13,168 nucleotides of DNA from Candidatus Omnitrophota bacterium (lineage in GTDB: Bacteria > Omnitrophota > Koll11 > Duberdicusellales > 4484-171). The stretch lies in the NCBI GenBank assembly GCA_021735115.1, contig JAIPHQ010000011.1, positions 1 through 13,168 on the forward strand, written 5' to 3'. Positions 1 through 6,849 of this stretch are shown here, piece after piece. A program made the position numbers and the translations under genes. Within the stretch, counting starts at the first letter, position 1. Each line of letters begins with the position of its first letter. Below the pieces are notes generated by a model. That model ran no database searches. It had not been told where the DNA came from and worked only from the letters and a program-made list of their open reading frames with translations.

Positions 1-31
1 TAATATTGTTAGATCAAAAAAATAAAAAGAG

Positions 32-1828
32 ATGGACCAAGTTAACAAAATTAGAAATTTTTGTATAATAGCCCATATTGATCATGGAAAATCAACTTTA
101 GCCGATAGGTTCCTAGAAAATGCTGGAACTATAGTCAAAAGTAAAGTTTCTCAGCAAATGTTAGACAGCATGGAATTAGAGAGAGAAAGAGGGATAACCA
201 TCAAAGCAAAAGCAGTTCGTTTGATATATTCATCTGGTGGAACCAGCTATGTCTTAAATCTTATTGATACTCCCGGCCACGTTGATTTTAGTTACGAGGT
301 GGCAAAATCTTTGAAAGGTTGTGAAGGGGCTATTCTTTTAGTTGATGCTGCTCAAGGAGTTGAAGCCCAAACTGTAGCTAATTTTCACCTAGCTTTGGAA
401 AGTGATTTAAAAATTATTCCAGTTCTTAATAAAATAGATCTGCCTAGTGCTGATATAAAAAAAGGCTATAGAGAGTTGCTTGATATTTTTGGCTTTAAAA
501 AAGAGGAAATTCTAACAGTTTCTGCCAAAGATGGTACCGGTGTTAAACAGTTGCTAGATAAAGTTATCGAAGAGGTGCCACCTCCTTCAGGTAGCCTAGA
601 TAAGCCAACTAAAGCAGTGCTTTTTGATTCTGCTTATGATCTCTATCGTGGAGTAATACTTTTTGTAAGAATTTTTGATGGTAAAATTGAAATGGGGGAT
701 AAAATTCTATTGATGCATCAAAAAAAAGAATATCGGGTTGAAGAGATGGGTATTTTTTGTCCCCAACCAGTAAAAAGAAAAAGTCTTTCTTGTGGCCAAG
801 TTGGCTATATTTGTTGTAATATAAAAAATCCTAATGAAATTGATGTTGGAGATACTGTAACCTTAAGTTCTAATCCTGCTTCTTCTGCTTTTGAGGGTTA
901 TCAAAAGATGTCGCCTATGGTTTTTTCAGGAATTTTTCCTTCTTCTTCACAAGATTATGTAAGTTTACGTGCCGCCATAGAAAAATTAAATCTTTCTGAC
1001 TCCTCTTTCAGTTATGAGCCGGATAGTTTAGGTAGTTTGGGTTATGGATTTCGTTGTGGGTTTTTAGGATTGCTTCATATGGATATTATTCAGGAAAGAT
1101 TAGAGAGAGAATATAACCTCGACCTTATCGTTACAGCACCTAGCGTTAAATATAGGATAATGCGAAAAGGCTTTAAGGATTATGAAGAGATTGAAAGTGC
1201 TCATCAATTTCCTGATTTAGGAGAAATCGAAAAAAGTTATGAGCCTTTTGTTAGAGCTACAATTATGGCTCCGGTTGATTTTATTGATCCGGTATGTGAT
1301 TTGGCTAAATCTAGACGGGGTGATTTTGTAAAAATAGATTATTTAGGAAAGGATCTTCTTAATATAATATTTGAGATACCTTTATCTGAAATAGTTATTG
1401 ATTTTTATGATAAAATAAAATCTGTAACTCGAGGTTATGGTTCTTTTGATTATGACTTTATCGGTTACAAAGAAACAGATGTTGTTCAATTAGATATTCT
1501 TTTTAATCAGAAGAAAGTTGATGCTTTTTCTCTTTTAGTGCATAAAGATAAAGCTGAAAGTAAAGGTAGAGCTGTTGCAGAAAGATTAAAAGAATTAATT
1601 CCGCGTCAGATGTATGAAGTTAAAGTTCAGGCTGCTGTAGGCTCTAAAATTATTGCCTCAACTAGAATTCGGGCTATGAAAAAAAATGTTACTGCTAAAT
1701 GTTATGGAGGAGATGTTACCAGAAAAAGAAAACTTTGGGAAAAGCAAAAAAAAGGTAAGAAAAAAATGAAACAACTGGGAAATGTTTCTGTACCGCGAGA
1801 AGCTTTTTTGGAAGTTTTAAAAATGTAG
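32..1828 (+). CDS. lepA: Elongation factor 4 (LepA), ribosome back-translocating GTPase
   Basis: Translational GTPase of 598 residues, the usual LepA length, acting on the ribosome in the cytoplasm. The G domain is complete: P-loop AHIDHGKST (residues 14-22), switch I RGITI (53-57), DTPGH (79-83), NKID (133-136) and SAK (164-166). Beta-barrel, EF-G-like III/V regions and the LepA-specific C-terminal domain follow; the lysine-rich tail with GGDVTRKRKLW and then KKMKQLGN is diagnostic of LepA rather than EF-G, BipA or TetO. The start at ATG 32 gives the expected N-terminus just before the G domain; the upstream AAAGAG is a weak ribosome site. Only 31 bases lie upstream, so its promoter cannot be judged. 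The stop is 10 bases before lepB, and lepA-lepB is also the operon order in E. coli. Nothing looks broken. Confidence 0.97.
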   Translation: MDQVNKIRNFCIIAHIDHGKSTLADRFLENAGTIVKSKVSQQMLDSMELERERGITIKAKAVRLIYSSGGTSYVLNLIDTPGHVDFSYEVAKSLKGCEGAILLVDAAQGVEAQTVANFHLALESDLKIIPVLNKIDLPSADIKKGYRELLDIFGFKKEEILTVSAKDGTGVKQLLDKVIEEVPPPSGSLDKPTKAVLFDSAYDLYRGVILFVRIFDGKIEMGDKILLMHQKKEYRVEEMGIFCPQPVKRKSLSCGQVGYICCNIKNPNEIDVGDTVTLSSNPASSAFEGYQKMSPMVFSGIFPSSSQDYVSLRAAIEKLNLSDSSFSYEPDSLGSLGYGFRCGFLGLLHMDIIQERLEREYNLDLIVTAPSVKYRIMRKGFKDYEEIESAHQFPDLGEIEKSYEPFVRATIMAPVDFIDPVCDLAKSRRGDFVKIDYLGKDLLNIIFEIPLSEIVIDFYDKIKSVTRGYGSFDYDFIGYKETDVVQLDILFNQKKVDAFSLLVHKDKAESKGRAVAERLKELIPRQMYEVKVQAAVGSKIIASTRIRAMKKNVTAKCYGGDVTRKRKLWEKQKKGKKKMKQLGNVSVPREAFLEVLKM

Positions 1829-1838
1829 GAGAATAAAA

Positions 1839-2423
1839 ATGAAAAAGAGTGTAATTAGAGAGTGGGTTGAATCAATAGTTGTCGCTGCAGTTTTAGTTAT
1901 CGTTTTAAAGACATTTTTCTTTCAAATGTATAAAATTCCTACTACTTCGATGGTACCTACTCTTATGCCCGGTGATAAAATATTTGTAAGTAAATTGAAT
2001 TATGGGCCAAAGCTTCCTTTTGTTTCTTTGCGTTTACCGGGTTTTAGCAAGATTCAAAGAGGAGATGTCATCGTTTTTGTTCCGCCTCAAGAAGTTGATC
2101 AACCTTGGTATAAGCGAAAACCTTATATAAAAAGAGTTATTGGCCTACCCGGTGAAACTGTGCAAATAAAAAAAGGTAACATCTATGTGAATGATGAAGA
2201 AGTTACCTTACCTGAGATTGCTGCTTTTTTTTATTATAATCAGGGTAAAAACGGGCAATCAGAAAAAAAGCTAGTTATACCTGAGGATGAATATTTTTGT
2301 CTAGGGGATAATAGTATTAGTTCTAAAGATAGCCGTTATTGGGGTTTTGTTGATAAAGAACAAATTATTGGAGAGGCAATCTTTATTTGGTGGCCCCCAA
2401 AAAGAATTGGGATGATCGAATGA
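1839..2423 (+). CDS. lepB: Signal peptidase I
   Basis: Membrane-bound serine/lysine peptidase that removes signal peptides from exported proteins. The 194-residue protein has one N-terminal membrane segment (about residues 11-28) and then the S26 family boxes: the catalytic serine in TTSMVPTL (Ser37), the general-base lysine in YIKRVIGLPGE (Lys98), and the box E sequence GDNSISSKDSRYWG (157 onward). One N-terminal membrane segment and a short catalytic domain fit the smaller bacterial form rather than the two-segment E. coli enzyme. The start is fixed by AGGAG at 1827-1831, which overlaps the lepA stop, eight bases before ATG. The stop overlaps the next gene's start as ATGA. A downstream lipoprotein and DegP show the cell has exported proteins, though lipoproteins themselves need signal peptidase II, not seen here. 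Confidence 0.96.
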   Translation: MKKSVIREWVESIVVAAVLVIVLKTFFFQMYKIPTTSMVPTLMPGDKIFVSKLNYGPKLPFVSLRLPGFSKIQRGDVIVFVPPQEVDQPWYKRKPYIKRVIGLPGETVQIKKGNIYVNDEEVTLPEIAAFFYYNQGKNGQSEKKLVIPEDEYFCLGDNSISSKDSRYWGFVDKEQIIGEAIFIWWPPKRIGMIE

Positions 2424-2752
2424 TTAAAGGTCCAAAGTCCAAAGTCCAAAGTCCAAAGTCAATAAAGAATATTGGGTTGTTGTTTGTGATGGGTTTGTTT
2501 TTGACGGGTTGCGTTACAACTCAAGAATATGTTTATAAAGAGGATATCTTTAGAAAAGAAGAAAAGAAAGTAGAAGAAAATCAAATTAGCGAAAAAAAAG
2601 AAGAAAGAAAACAAGAATGGATAGGTTCTTATCTAGGAGAAAATGATTTTATTAAGCAATGTCCGGTTTGCAAAAGAAGATATCAAGATTTTTTAGAAAA
2701 GTGTCCTTATGATGGTGCGAAGTTAGAACAATTTAAAGAGGAGATGAAATGA
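2420..2752 (+). CDS. Small predicted lipoprotein with zinc-ribbon-like C-terminus
   Basis: I do not recognise a named family. Starting from ATG 2420 (ATGA overlap with the lepB stop) the product is 110 residues. A basic n-region (about 1-17) is followed by a hydrophobic stretch and a lipobox LTGC, placing the lipidated Cys at residue 31. Next comes a highly charged Lys/Glu-rich stretch (about 43-66) that may be extended or coiled. The C-terminus has CPVC (Cys81, Cys84) and CPYDG (Cys95), resembling the C-x2-C...CP-x-DG half zinc ribbons of many bacterial proteins, with Asp where a fourth Cys might be. An in-frame GTG at 2387 would add 11 residues and bury the signal peptide, so I reject it. 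Most of the basic n-region is encoded by a heptamer repeat array (2430-2460). The stop overlaps pgsA as ATGA, so it is part of the operon. Function unknown. Confidence 0.75.
   Translation: MIKGPKSKVQSPKSIKNIGLLFVMGLFLTGCVTTQEYVYKEDIFRKEEKKVEENQISEKKEERKQEWIGSYLGENDFIKQCPVCKRRYQDFLEKCPYDGAKLEQFKEEMK
2430..2460 (+). repeat. Heptamer tandem array (GTCCAAA)4GTC, copy 1
   Basis: Four perfect GTCCAAA units at 2430-2436, 2437-2443, 2444-2450 and 2451-2457, followed by GTC. It lies seven bases after the lepB stop and inside the start of the lipoprotein gene, where it encodes the lysine/serine-rich n-region of the signal peptide. The same 31 bases occur in hisH at 11778-11808, in the same orientation. 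Confidence 0.95.
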
Positions 2753-3300
2753 GTTTTGCTGATAAAATTAGTTCGATTAGAATAATTCTTATTCCTGTTT
2801 TTGTATCATTACTTATTTATTCTGAAACACATCCGACTATGAGATATTTTGCGGTGGCAGTTTTTGTATTAGCAGTTTTAACGGATTTTTTTGATGGGAT
2901 GGTGGCTAGGATAAAAAAAGAAAAATCTGAACTAGGGCAAATTATTGATCCTTTGGCGGATAAACTTCTTCTTTTAACAGCTTTTATAACACTATTGGTG
3001 ATTAAGCAATATCCGATGTATTTATGGTTAGTTTTGATTGTGGTAAGCAGAGACCTAATTATATCGTTTGGCTTTGCAATTTTGAAAATGCTTAAAATTG
3101 ACATAGAGATTTCTCCTTCATCTTGGGGAAAATTTACAACATTTTCTCAAATGATAACTATTCTTTGGATTTTATTGAATATACCCTATCATTTTTATAT
3201 TTCTCTTGTGGCTGCCACTTTTACTTTAATTTCAGGTTTAGATTATTTTTTAAGAGGTATCAAAGCTTTAAATGCTAAAGTTAATTCTTCCCATAATTAG
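2749..3300 (+). CDS. pgsA: CDP-alcohol phosphatidyltransferase, probably phosphatidylglycerophosphate synthase
   Basis: Integral membrane enzyme that transfers a phosphatidyl group from CDP-diacylglycerol to an alcohol, most likely glycerol-3-phosphate. The 183-residue length suits PgsA. The family signature D-x2-D-G-x2-A-R-x8-G-x3-D-x3-D is intact: Asp46, Asp49, Gly50, Ala53, Arg54, Gly63, Asp67 and Asp71, with DPLADK at its end. Several hydrophobic segments surround it. The start at ATG 2749 overlaps the lipoprotein stop as ATGA and is preceded by GAGGAG at 2738-2743. The last 29 bases overlap plsY, so both phospholipid genes are translationally linked. The family signature alone does not fix the acceptor alcohol; PgsA is chosen from length, closeness to bacterial PgsA and the plsY neighbour. 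Phosphatidylserine or inositol-phosphate synthase is less likely. Confidence 0.9.
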   Translation: MSFADKISSIRIILIPVFVSLLIYSETHPTMRYFAVAVFVLAVLTDFFDGMVARIKKEKSELGQIIDPLADKLLLLTAFITLLVIKQYPMYLWLVLIVVSRDLIISFGFAILKMLKIDIEISPSSWGKFTTFSQMITILWILLNIPYHFYISLVAATFTLISGLDYFLRGIKALNAKVNSSHN

Positions 3301-3871
3301 TTTTATCTTTGGGGCTATTCCATTTGGTTATATAATTACCAAAATAGTCAAAGGCGTTGATATTCGCCAGTTTGGTTCTGGAAATGTAGGGGCAACAAAT
3401 GTTTTTAGGGTAGCAGGAAAGAGTTGGGGAGTTTTAGTATTTATTCTTGATTTTGCTAAAGGGTTTATTGTTCCCTATTTAGCTTATTCCATAGGAGAGT
3501 TTGAGCCGTATTTTTTTATTATTTTGGGAATATTGTCTATCTTAGGCCATAATTGGACCCCTTTTCTAAAATTTAGGGGGGGTAAAGGGGTTGCGACTAG
3601 TTTAGGGGTGTTATTTGCTTTATCTTTTTATTTTGGTTCTTTTAAGTTGATTTTACCCTTATCTTTGGGTATTTGGCTGATCGTGTTTTTATTATCGAGG
3701 TTGGTCTCTTTAGCATCTATTTTAGCTAGTCTTGCTTTTTTAATTTTATCTTTAAATTTATCTCAATTTATTGAGGTTAAAATTTTAGCAGTATTACTTT
3801 TTTTTCTTATTTTAGTTAGGCATAAAAATAATATAAAGAGGATATTGAAAGGAGTAGAAAATAGATTTTAA
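3272..3871 (+). CDS. plsY: Acyl-phosphate:glycerol-3-phosphate acyltransferase
   Basis: Membrane enzyme that makes lysophosphatidic acid from acyl-phosphate and glycerol-3-phosphate, the first committed step of phospholipid synthesis in most bacteria. The 199-residue protein is almost entirely hydrophobic. It shows the PlsY loops: GSGNVGATN (residues 35-43), and GHNW (92-95) leading to FRGGKGVATS (101-110). ATG 3272 lies inside the end of pgsA (29-base overlap); AAGAGG at 3252-3257 is a rather distant ribosome site, so translational coupling to pgsA is likely. The N-terminus starts directly in the first membrane helix, as in the family. It closes the first transcription unit. No clear hairpin terminator follows, only 64 bases containing the recA promoter. 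PlsX, which supplies the acyl-phosphate, is not in the window. Confidence 0.96.
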   Translation: MLKLILPIISFIFGAIPFGYIITKIVKGVDIRQFGSGNVGATNVFRVAGKSWGVLVFILDFAKGFIVPYLAYSIGEFEPYFFIILGILSILGHNWTPFLKFRGGKGVATSLGVLFALSFYFGSFKLILPLSLGIWLIVFLLSRLVSLASILASLAFLILSLNLSQFIEVKILAVLLFFLILVRHKNNIKRILKGVENRF

Positions 3872-3877
3872 CCGAAT

Positions 3878-3906
3878 TTGACACTTTTATTTTATAAGAG
3901 TATAAT
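3878..3906 (+). promoter_or_regulatory. Consensus sigma-70 promoter for recA
   Basis: TTGACA at 3878-3883 and TATAAT at 3901-3906 are both perfect consensus hexamers with a 17-base spacer, the ideal distance. The predicted start is near 3913, giving a leader of roughly 23 bases with AGAGGTGA before the recA ATG. No E. coli-type (CTGT-N8-ACAG) or Bacillus-type (GAAC-N4-GTTC) LexA box is seen. The spacer itself is a near-palindrome (see separate entry). Confidence 0.9.
3884..3900 (+). promoter_or_regulatory. Near-palindrome filling the recA promoter spacer, possible operator
   Basis: CTTTTAT (3884-3890), a three-base centre TTT, and ATAAGAG (3894-3900) form an inverted repeat with six of seven pairs matching. 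It occupies exactly the 17 bases between the -35 and -10 hexamers, a common place for a repressor site. AT-rich DNA yields such symmetry by chance often, so an operator role is only inferred. Confidence 0.35.
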
Positions 3907-3935
3907 TTTAATCCAATCAAAAAAGAGGTGATATT

Positions 3936-4970
3936 ATGGCAAAAAAAACAAACAATCAAGACAGTAAGACGAAAGCACTTAACCTAGCTCTTTCACAAAT
4001 CGAAAAGCAATTTGGTAAAGGAGCGATCATGAGAATGGGAGAAGGCCGCAGTTTAGATGTATCGGTAATACCTACAGGAATTTATTCTCTTGATGATGCT
4101 TTAGGCGCTGGCGGGCTTCCTCGAGGTAGAGCTATTGAGATTTATGGACCGGAAGGTTCAGGTAAAACAACTCTTACCTTAAGTATTATCGCTCAAGCTC
4201 AAACTGAAGAAGGAGTAGCTGCTTTTATTGATGCTGAACATAGTTTTGACCCTAAATATGCAAAGTTAATTGGGGTTAATTTAGAAGATCTTTTGATTTC
4301 TCAGCCAGATACAGGAGAGCAGGCTTTAGATATAGTTGAAGCCTTAGTGCGTTCAAATGCAGTAGATCTAATAGTTATAGATTCTGTAGCAGCTCTTGTG
4401 CCAAAGGCTGAAATTGAAGGGCAGATGGGTGATTCTCGAATTGCTCTTCAAGCCAGGTTGATGAGTCAAGCTATGCGTAAATTAACTGCAGTTGCAAGTA
4501 AATCAAAAACTTGTATTGTTTTTATCAACCAGATTAGAGAAAAAGTTGGAGTTATGTTCGGTTCTCCCGAAGTAACTCCAGGTGGCCGGGCTTTAAAATT
4601 TTATTCATCAGTACGGATTGATCTTAGAAAACGGGCAACTTTGACCACCAATGAAGGAGTAGTTGGTATGAGAGTAAGAGCAAAGATTGTTAAAAATAAA
4701 GTAGCACCACCTTTTCGTGAAGCGATGTTTGAAATTATGTATGATGAAGGAGTTTCTAAAGCGGGAGCTTTAATTGATGCTGCAATGGAAAAAGGTGTTT
4801 TAACTCAATCGGGTAGCTGGTTTTCTTTAGGTGATGAAAATATAGCTCAAGGTAAAGAAAAGTTACGCAAGACGCTTAAAGAAGATGATAAATTAAAAGA
4901 GAAAGTTGAGAAAGAATTAGCTAAGGTTTTAGCGATAAATAAAGAACCAGAGGAAGAGGAGAAAAAATGA
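3936..4970 (+). CDS. recA: Recombinase RecA
   Basis: ATP-dependent strand-exchange protein for homologous recombination and, where LexA exists, co-protease of the SOS response. The 344 residues match the family. Walker A is GPEGSGKTT (71-79), Walker B is LIVIDS (145-150), and FINQIR (197-202) holds the conserved glutamine that senses ATP next to the L2 DNA-binding loop. The AEIEGQMGD and SQAMRKL stretches are typical RecA core. The C-terminal tail is short and acidic (EPEEEE), as in other RecA proteins, where it moderates DNA binding. There is no intein. ATG 3936 is preceded by AGAGGTGA at 3924-3931. The gene has its own consensus promoter and its stop overlaps the protease gene as ATGA. recX lies two genes on rather than directly next door. 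Confidence 0.99.
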   Translation: MAKKTNNQDSKTKALNLALSQIEKQFGKGAIMRMGEGRSLDVSVIPTGIYSLDDALGAGGLPRGRAIEIYGPEGSGKTTLTLSIIAQAQTEEGVAAFIDAEHSFDPKYAKLIGVNLEDLLISQPDTGEQALDIVEALVRSNAVDLIVIDSVAALVPKAEIEGQMGDSRIALQARLMSQAMRKLTAVASKSKTCIVFINQIREKVGVMFGSPEVTPGGRALKFYSSVRIDLRKRATLTTNEGVVGMRVRAKIVKNKVAPPFREAMFEIMYDEGVSKAGALIDAAMEKGVLTQSGSWFSLGDENIAQGKEKLRKTLKEDDKLKEKVEKELAKVLAINKEPEEEEKK

Positions 4971-6379
4971 AAAAAATAATAATAACTTTAATCTTAGTAA
5001 TTTGTTTTGTTCCAACTAGTTTTTCTGCCAGAGTTTCTGAATTAGAAAAAGCAACTATTAAAGTTGCTGAGGATGTGGGGAAATCAGTTGTCTCAATAAG
5101 TTCTGTGATTAAAGAAAAAATTGGGGGGCAATTTTATTTTAGTTCTCCTTTTGAGAGTGATACAAATGACCCTTTTCAAAGATTCTTTGAAGATTTTTTT
5201 CAAACCCCACCTCAGAGAGAATATAAAAGAATGGGATTAGGCAGCGGCATAATCATTAAAAAAGATGGCTATATCCTTACCAATGCTCATGTCATTTCAA
5301 AAGCCACGGATATAAAAGTTAAATTATCAGATGGGAGGGAATTTAATGCTAAAGTAACTGGATCAGACCCTAAAAGTGATTTAGCAGTAATAAAGATAGA
5401 GTCAGATGATTTACCGGTTGCTAGTTTAGGAGATTCCTCCAAATTAAAAATAGGTAATTGGGTTGTTGCAATTGGTAATCCCTTTGGTTTTGCTATTGAA
5501 AATCCAGAACCAACAATTACCGTAGGTGTAATTAGCGCCTTAAAAAGATATCTACCTGCTTTAGGGATTAGAAAAATGGGTTATGATAATTTAATTCAAA
5601 CAGATGCAGCTATAAATCCTGGTAATAGCGGAGGGCCGCTTGTTAATTTAGAAGGAGAGGTAGTTGGGGTAAATGTGGCTATTCTTACCCGTACCGGCGG
5701 TTATCAAGGCCTTGGTTTTGCAATTCCGATAAATAAAGCTAAAAGAATAATGAACAAATTGGTAGAAGGGCAAGAAGTTTTATATGGTTGGCTGGGGGTT
5801 AGTATTCAGGATTTAAATCAAGATTTGCGCAACTATTTTAATATCAAGAAAAAAGAAGGTGTAATTGCTGTTAAGATATATCAAGATTCTCCAGCTCAAA
5901 GAGGAGGCCTAAAAGAGGGTGACTTAATTTTAGCTTATAACCAAAAGCCAATACAAACTACCAGAGATTTAGTAAGGATGGTTGCTGAAACTGAAGTTGG
6001 TCAAAAAGCTGATCTACTGATTTTACGTAACGGGAAAGAAAAAAATATTAATGTAAAGATTGGTAAAAAACCTAAAAGTTTTGACGGAACTGAACAATCA
6101 ACGCTTCAAGGCCAAGCTAGTTTTCGCGGCATGTCAGTAGAAGATATTACTCCTTATCTAAGGCAGCAATTAGGCCTAAAGCAGCAGGAAGGAGTGGTTA
6201 TAGTAGATATAGAAGATGGTTCTTCAGCTCAAGATAGTGGCCTGCAACAGGGGGATGTAATTGAAGAAATTGAAAATAAAGAAGTAAAAAATATTAAAGA
6301 TTTTAAAGATGTTACTGCTGCAGTTAAGGGAAGTTGTTTAATTAAGACCAGTAGAGGCTACATAGTTTTAAAAAAATAA
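4967..6379 (+). CDS. degP: DegP/HtrA-type periplasmic serine protease with two PDZ domains
   Basis: Quality-control protease/chaperone of the cell envelope. The 470-residue protein begins with a signal peptide (residues 1 to about 21, likely cut after SFSA). The trypsin-like domain carries the triad His108 (LTNAHVI), Asp138 (SDLAVIKI) and Ser221 (NPGNSGGPL), preceded by the aromatic LA-loop region with [11 protein letters not shown] (68 onward). PDZ1 spans roughly 275-365 and PDZ2 roughly 390-470; PDZ2 ends right at the C-terminus. DegP and DegQ/MucD cannot be told apart by reading, so the symbol is tentative. The start is fixed by GAGGAG at 4956-4961 and the ATGA overlap with recA. Its place between recA and recX, apparently under the recA promoter, is unusual and implies co-transcription of an envelope protease with recombination genes. 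Confidence 0.94.
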   Translation: MKKIIITLILVICFVPTSFSARVSELEKATIKVAEDVGKSVVSISSVIKEKIGGQFYFSSPFESDTNDPFQRFFEDFFQTPPQREYKRMGLGSGIIIKKDGYILTNAHVISKATDIKVKLSDGREFNAKVTGSDPKSDLAVIKIESDDLPVASLGDSSKLKIGNWVVAIGNPFGFAIENPEPTITVGVISALKRYLPALGIRKMGYDNLIQTDAAINPGNSGGPLVNLEGEVVGVNVAILTRTGGYQGLGFAIPINKAKRIMNKLVEGQEVLYGWLGVSIQDLNQDLRNYFNIKKKEGVIAVKIYQDSPAQRGGLKEGDLILAYNQKPIQTTRDLVRMVAETEVGQKADLLILRNGKEKNINVKIGKKPKSFDGTEQSTLQGQASFRGMSVEDITPYLRQQLGLKQQEGVVIVDIEDGSSAQDSGLQQGDVIEEIENKEVKNIKDFKDVTAAVKGSCLIKTSRGYIVLKK

Positions 6380-6383
6380 TAAA

Positions 6384-6848
6384 TTGAAAAGTTTCAGTAA
6401 GGCCCTAAATTATGCTTTTCTTCTTCTTAGGTTTAGGCCAAGAAGTGAGTTTGAAATCCGAACCCGCTTAAAAAAACGAAAAGTACCTCTATCGGTTATA
6501 AAGGAAGTAATAAATTATCTAAAGGATGCTAATTATATAAATGATCAAGAGTTTATAAAAAGTTATATTGATAGTTGCCTGGCGAAAGGTTGGGGTCCAA
6601 TGAAAGCCAATCTTAAGTTAAAGGAATTCGGGATCTCCGTTAAGTTGCGCAGCCAGGCTTTAGAGCAAATAGAAAATAAAAGCCAAAAGTTGATTGATGA
6701 TCTTATTGAAAAAAAAATTAATTACCTAAGAGAGAGTGCACCAGGTCTAGAAAAAAATAAAATAAAAGCAAAATTAGTAAGGTATTTAGCAGCTAAAGGG
6801 TTTTATTATAAGGATATATATATCCACCTAAACAATAAATTTGATTAA
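6384..6848 (+). CDS. recX: RecX family regulator of RecA
   Basis: Small helical protein that binds RecA filaments and limits their activity. The 154 residues show the RecX pattern: ALNYAFLLLRFRPRSEFEIRTRL near the N-terminus, a middle repeat with VINYLKDANYINDQEF, then KGWGPMKANLKLKEFGIS. TTG 6384 is the first possible start after an in-frame stop at 6369-6371, and it puts the family motif at residue 7, so a TTG start is well supported; no ATG is available before the motif. There is no Shine-Dalgarno sequence, and the protease stop is only four bases upstream, so translation probably depends on re-initiation and may be low. That would suit a negative regulator kept below RecA levels. The family is poorly conserved, but context supports the call. 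Confidence 0.92.
   Translation: MKSFSKALNYAFLLLRFRPRSEFEIRTRLKKRKVPLSVIKEVINYLKDANYINDQEFIKSYIDSCLAKGWGPMKANLKLKEFGISVKLRSQALEQIENKSQKLIDDLIEKKINYLRESAPGLEKNKIKAKLVRYLAAKGFYYKDIYIHLNNKFD
6812..6825. repeat. Perfect 14-base palindrome GGATATATATATCC
   Basis: The sequence equals its own reverse complement. It is in the last codons of recX, ending 24 bases before the alaS ATG. It could be an operator or a weak hairpin, but it is mostly alternating AT, so chance is a fair explanation. Confidence 0.4.
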
Positions 6849-6849
6849 G

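Noticed and set aside
1..6. TAATAT at the window start as a -10 element for lepA
   Set aside because: The -35 region would lie outside the window and the hexamer is a weak match in AT-rich DNA; it cannot be supported.
1745..1772. Long A-runs near the end of lepA as possible slippage or frameshift sites
   Set aside because: They encode the conserved lysine-rich LepA C-terminus, and the full-length product ends as expected; no alternative product of interest results.
2387..2419. In-frame GTG start that would lengthen the lipoprotein by 11 residues
   Set aside because: It lies deep inside lepB, and the added residues would precede the signal peptide; ATG 2420 with an ATGA overlap matches the coupling style of the other genes here.
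2817..3104. Antisense open frame across pgsA (and similar ones across alaS, hisB, hisH and hisA)
   Set aside because: Each lies opposite a clearly conserved gene, shows no recognisable motif and has no start context; they are shadows of the real genes. The one opposite hisH reads the heptamer as a TLDFGLW-like peptide, a by-product of the repeat.
6841..6849. TTG 6841 as the alaS start
   Set aside because: It adds only three residues, overlaps recX and has no better ribosome site; ATG 6850 gives the usual AlaRS N-terminus.
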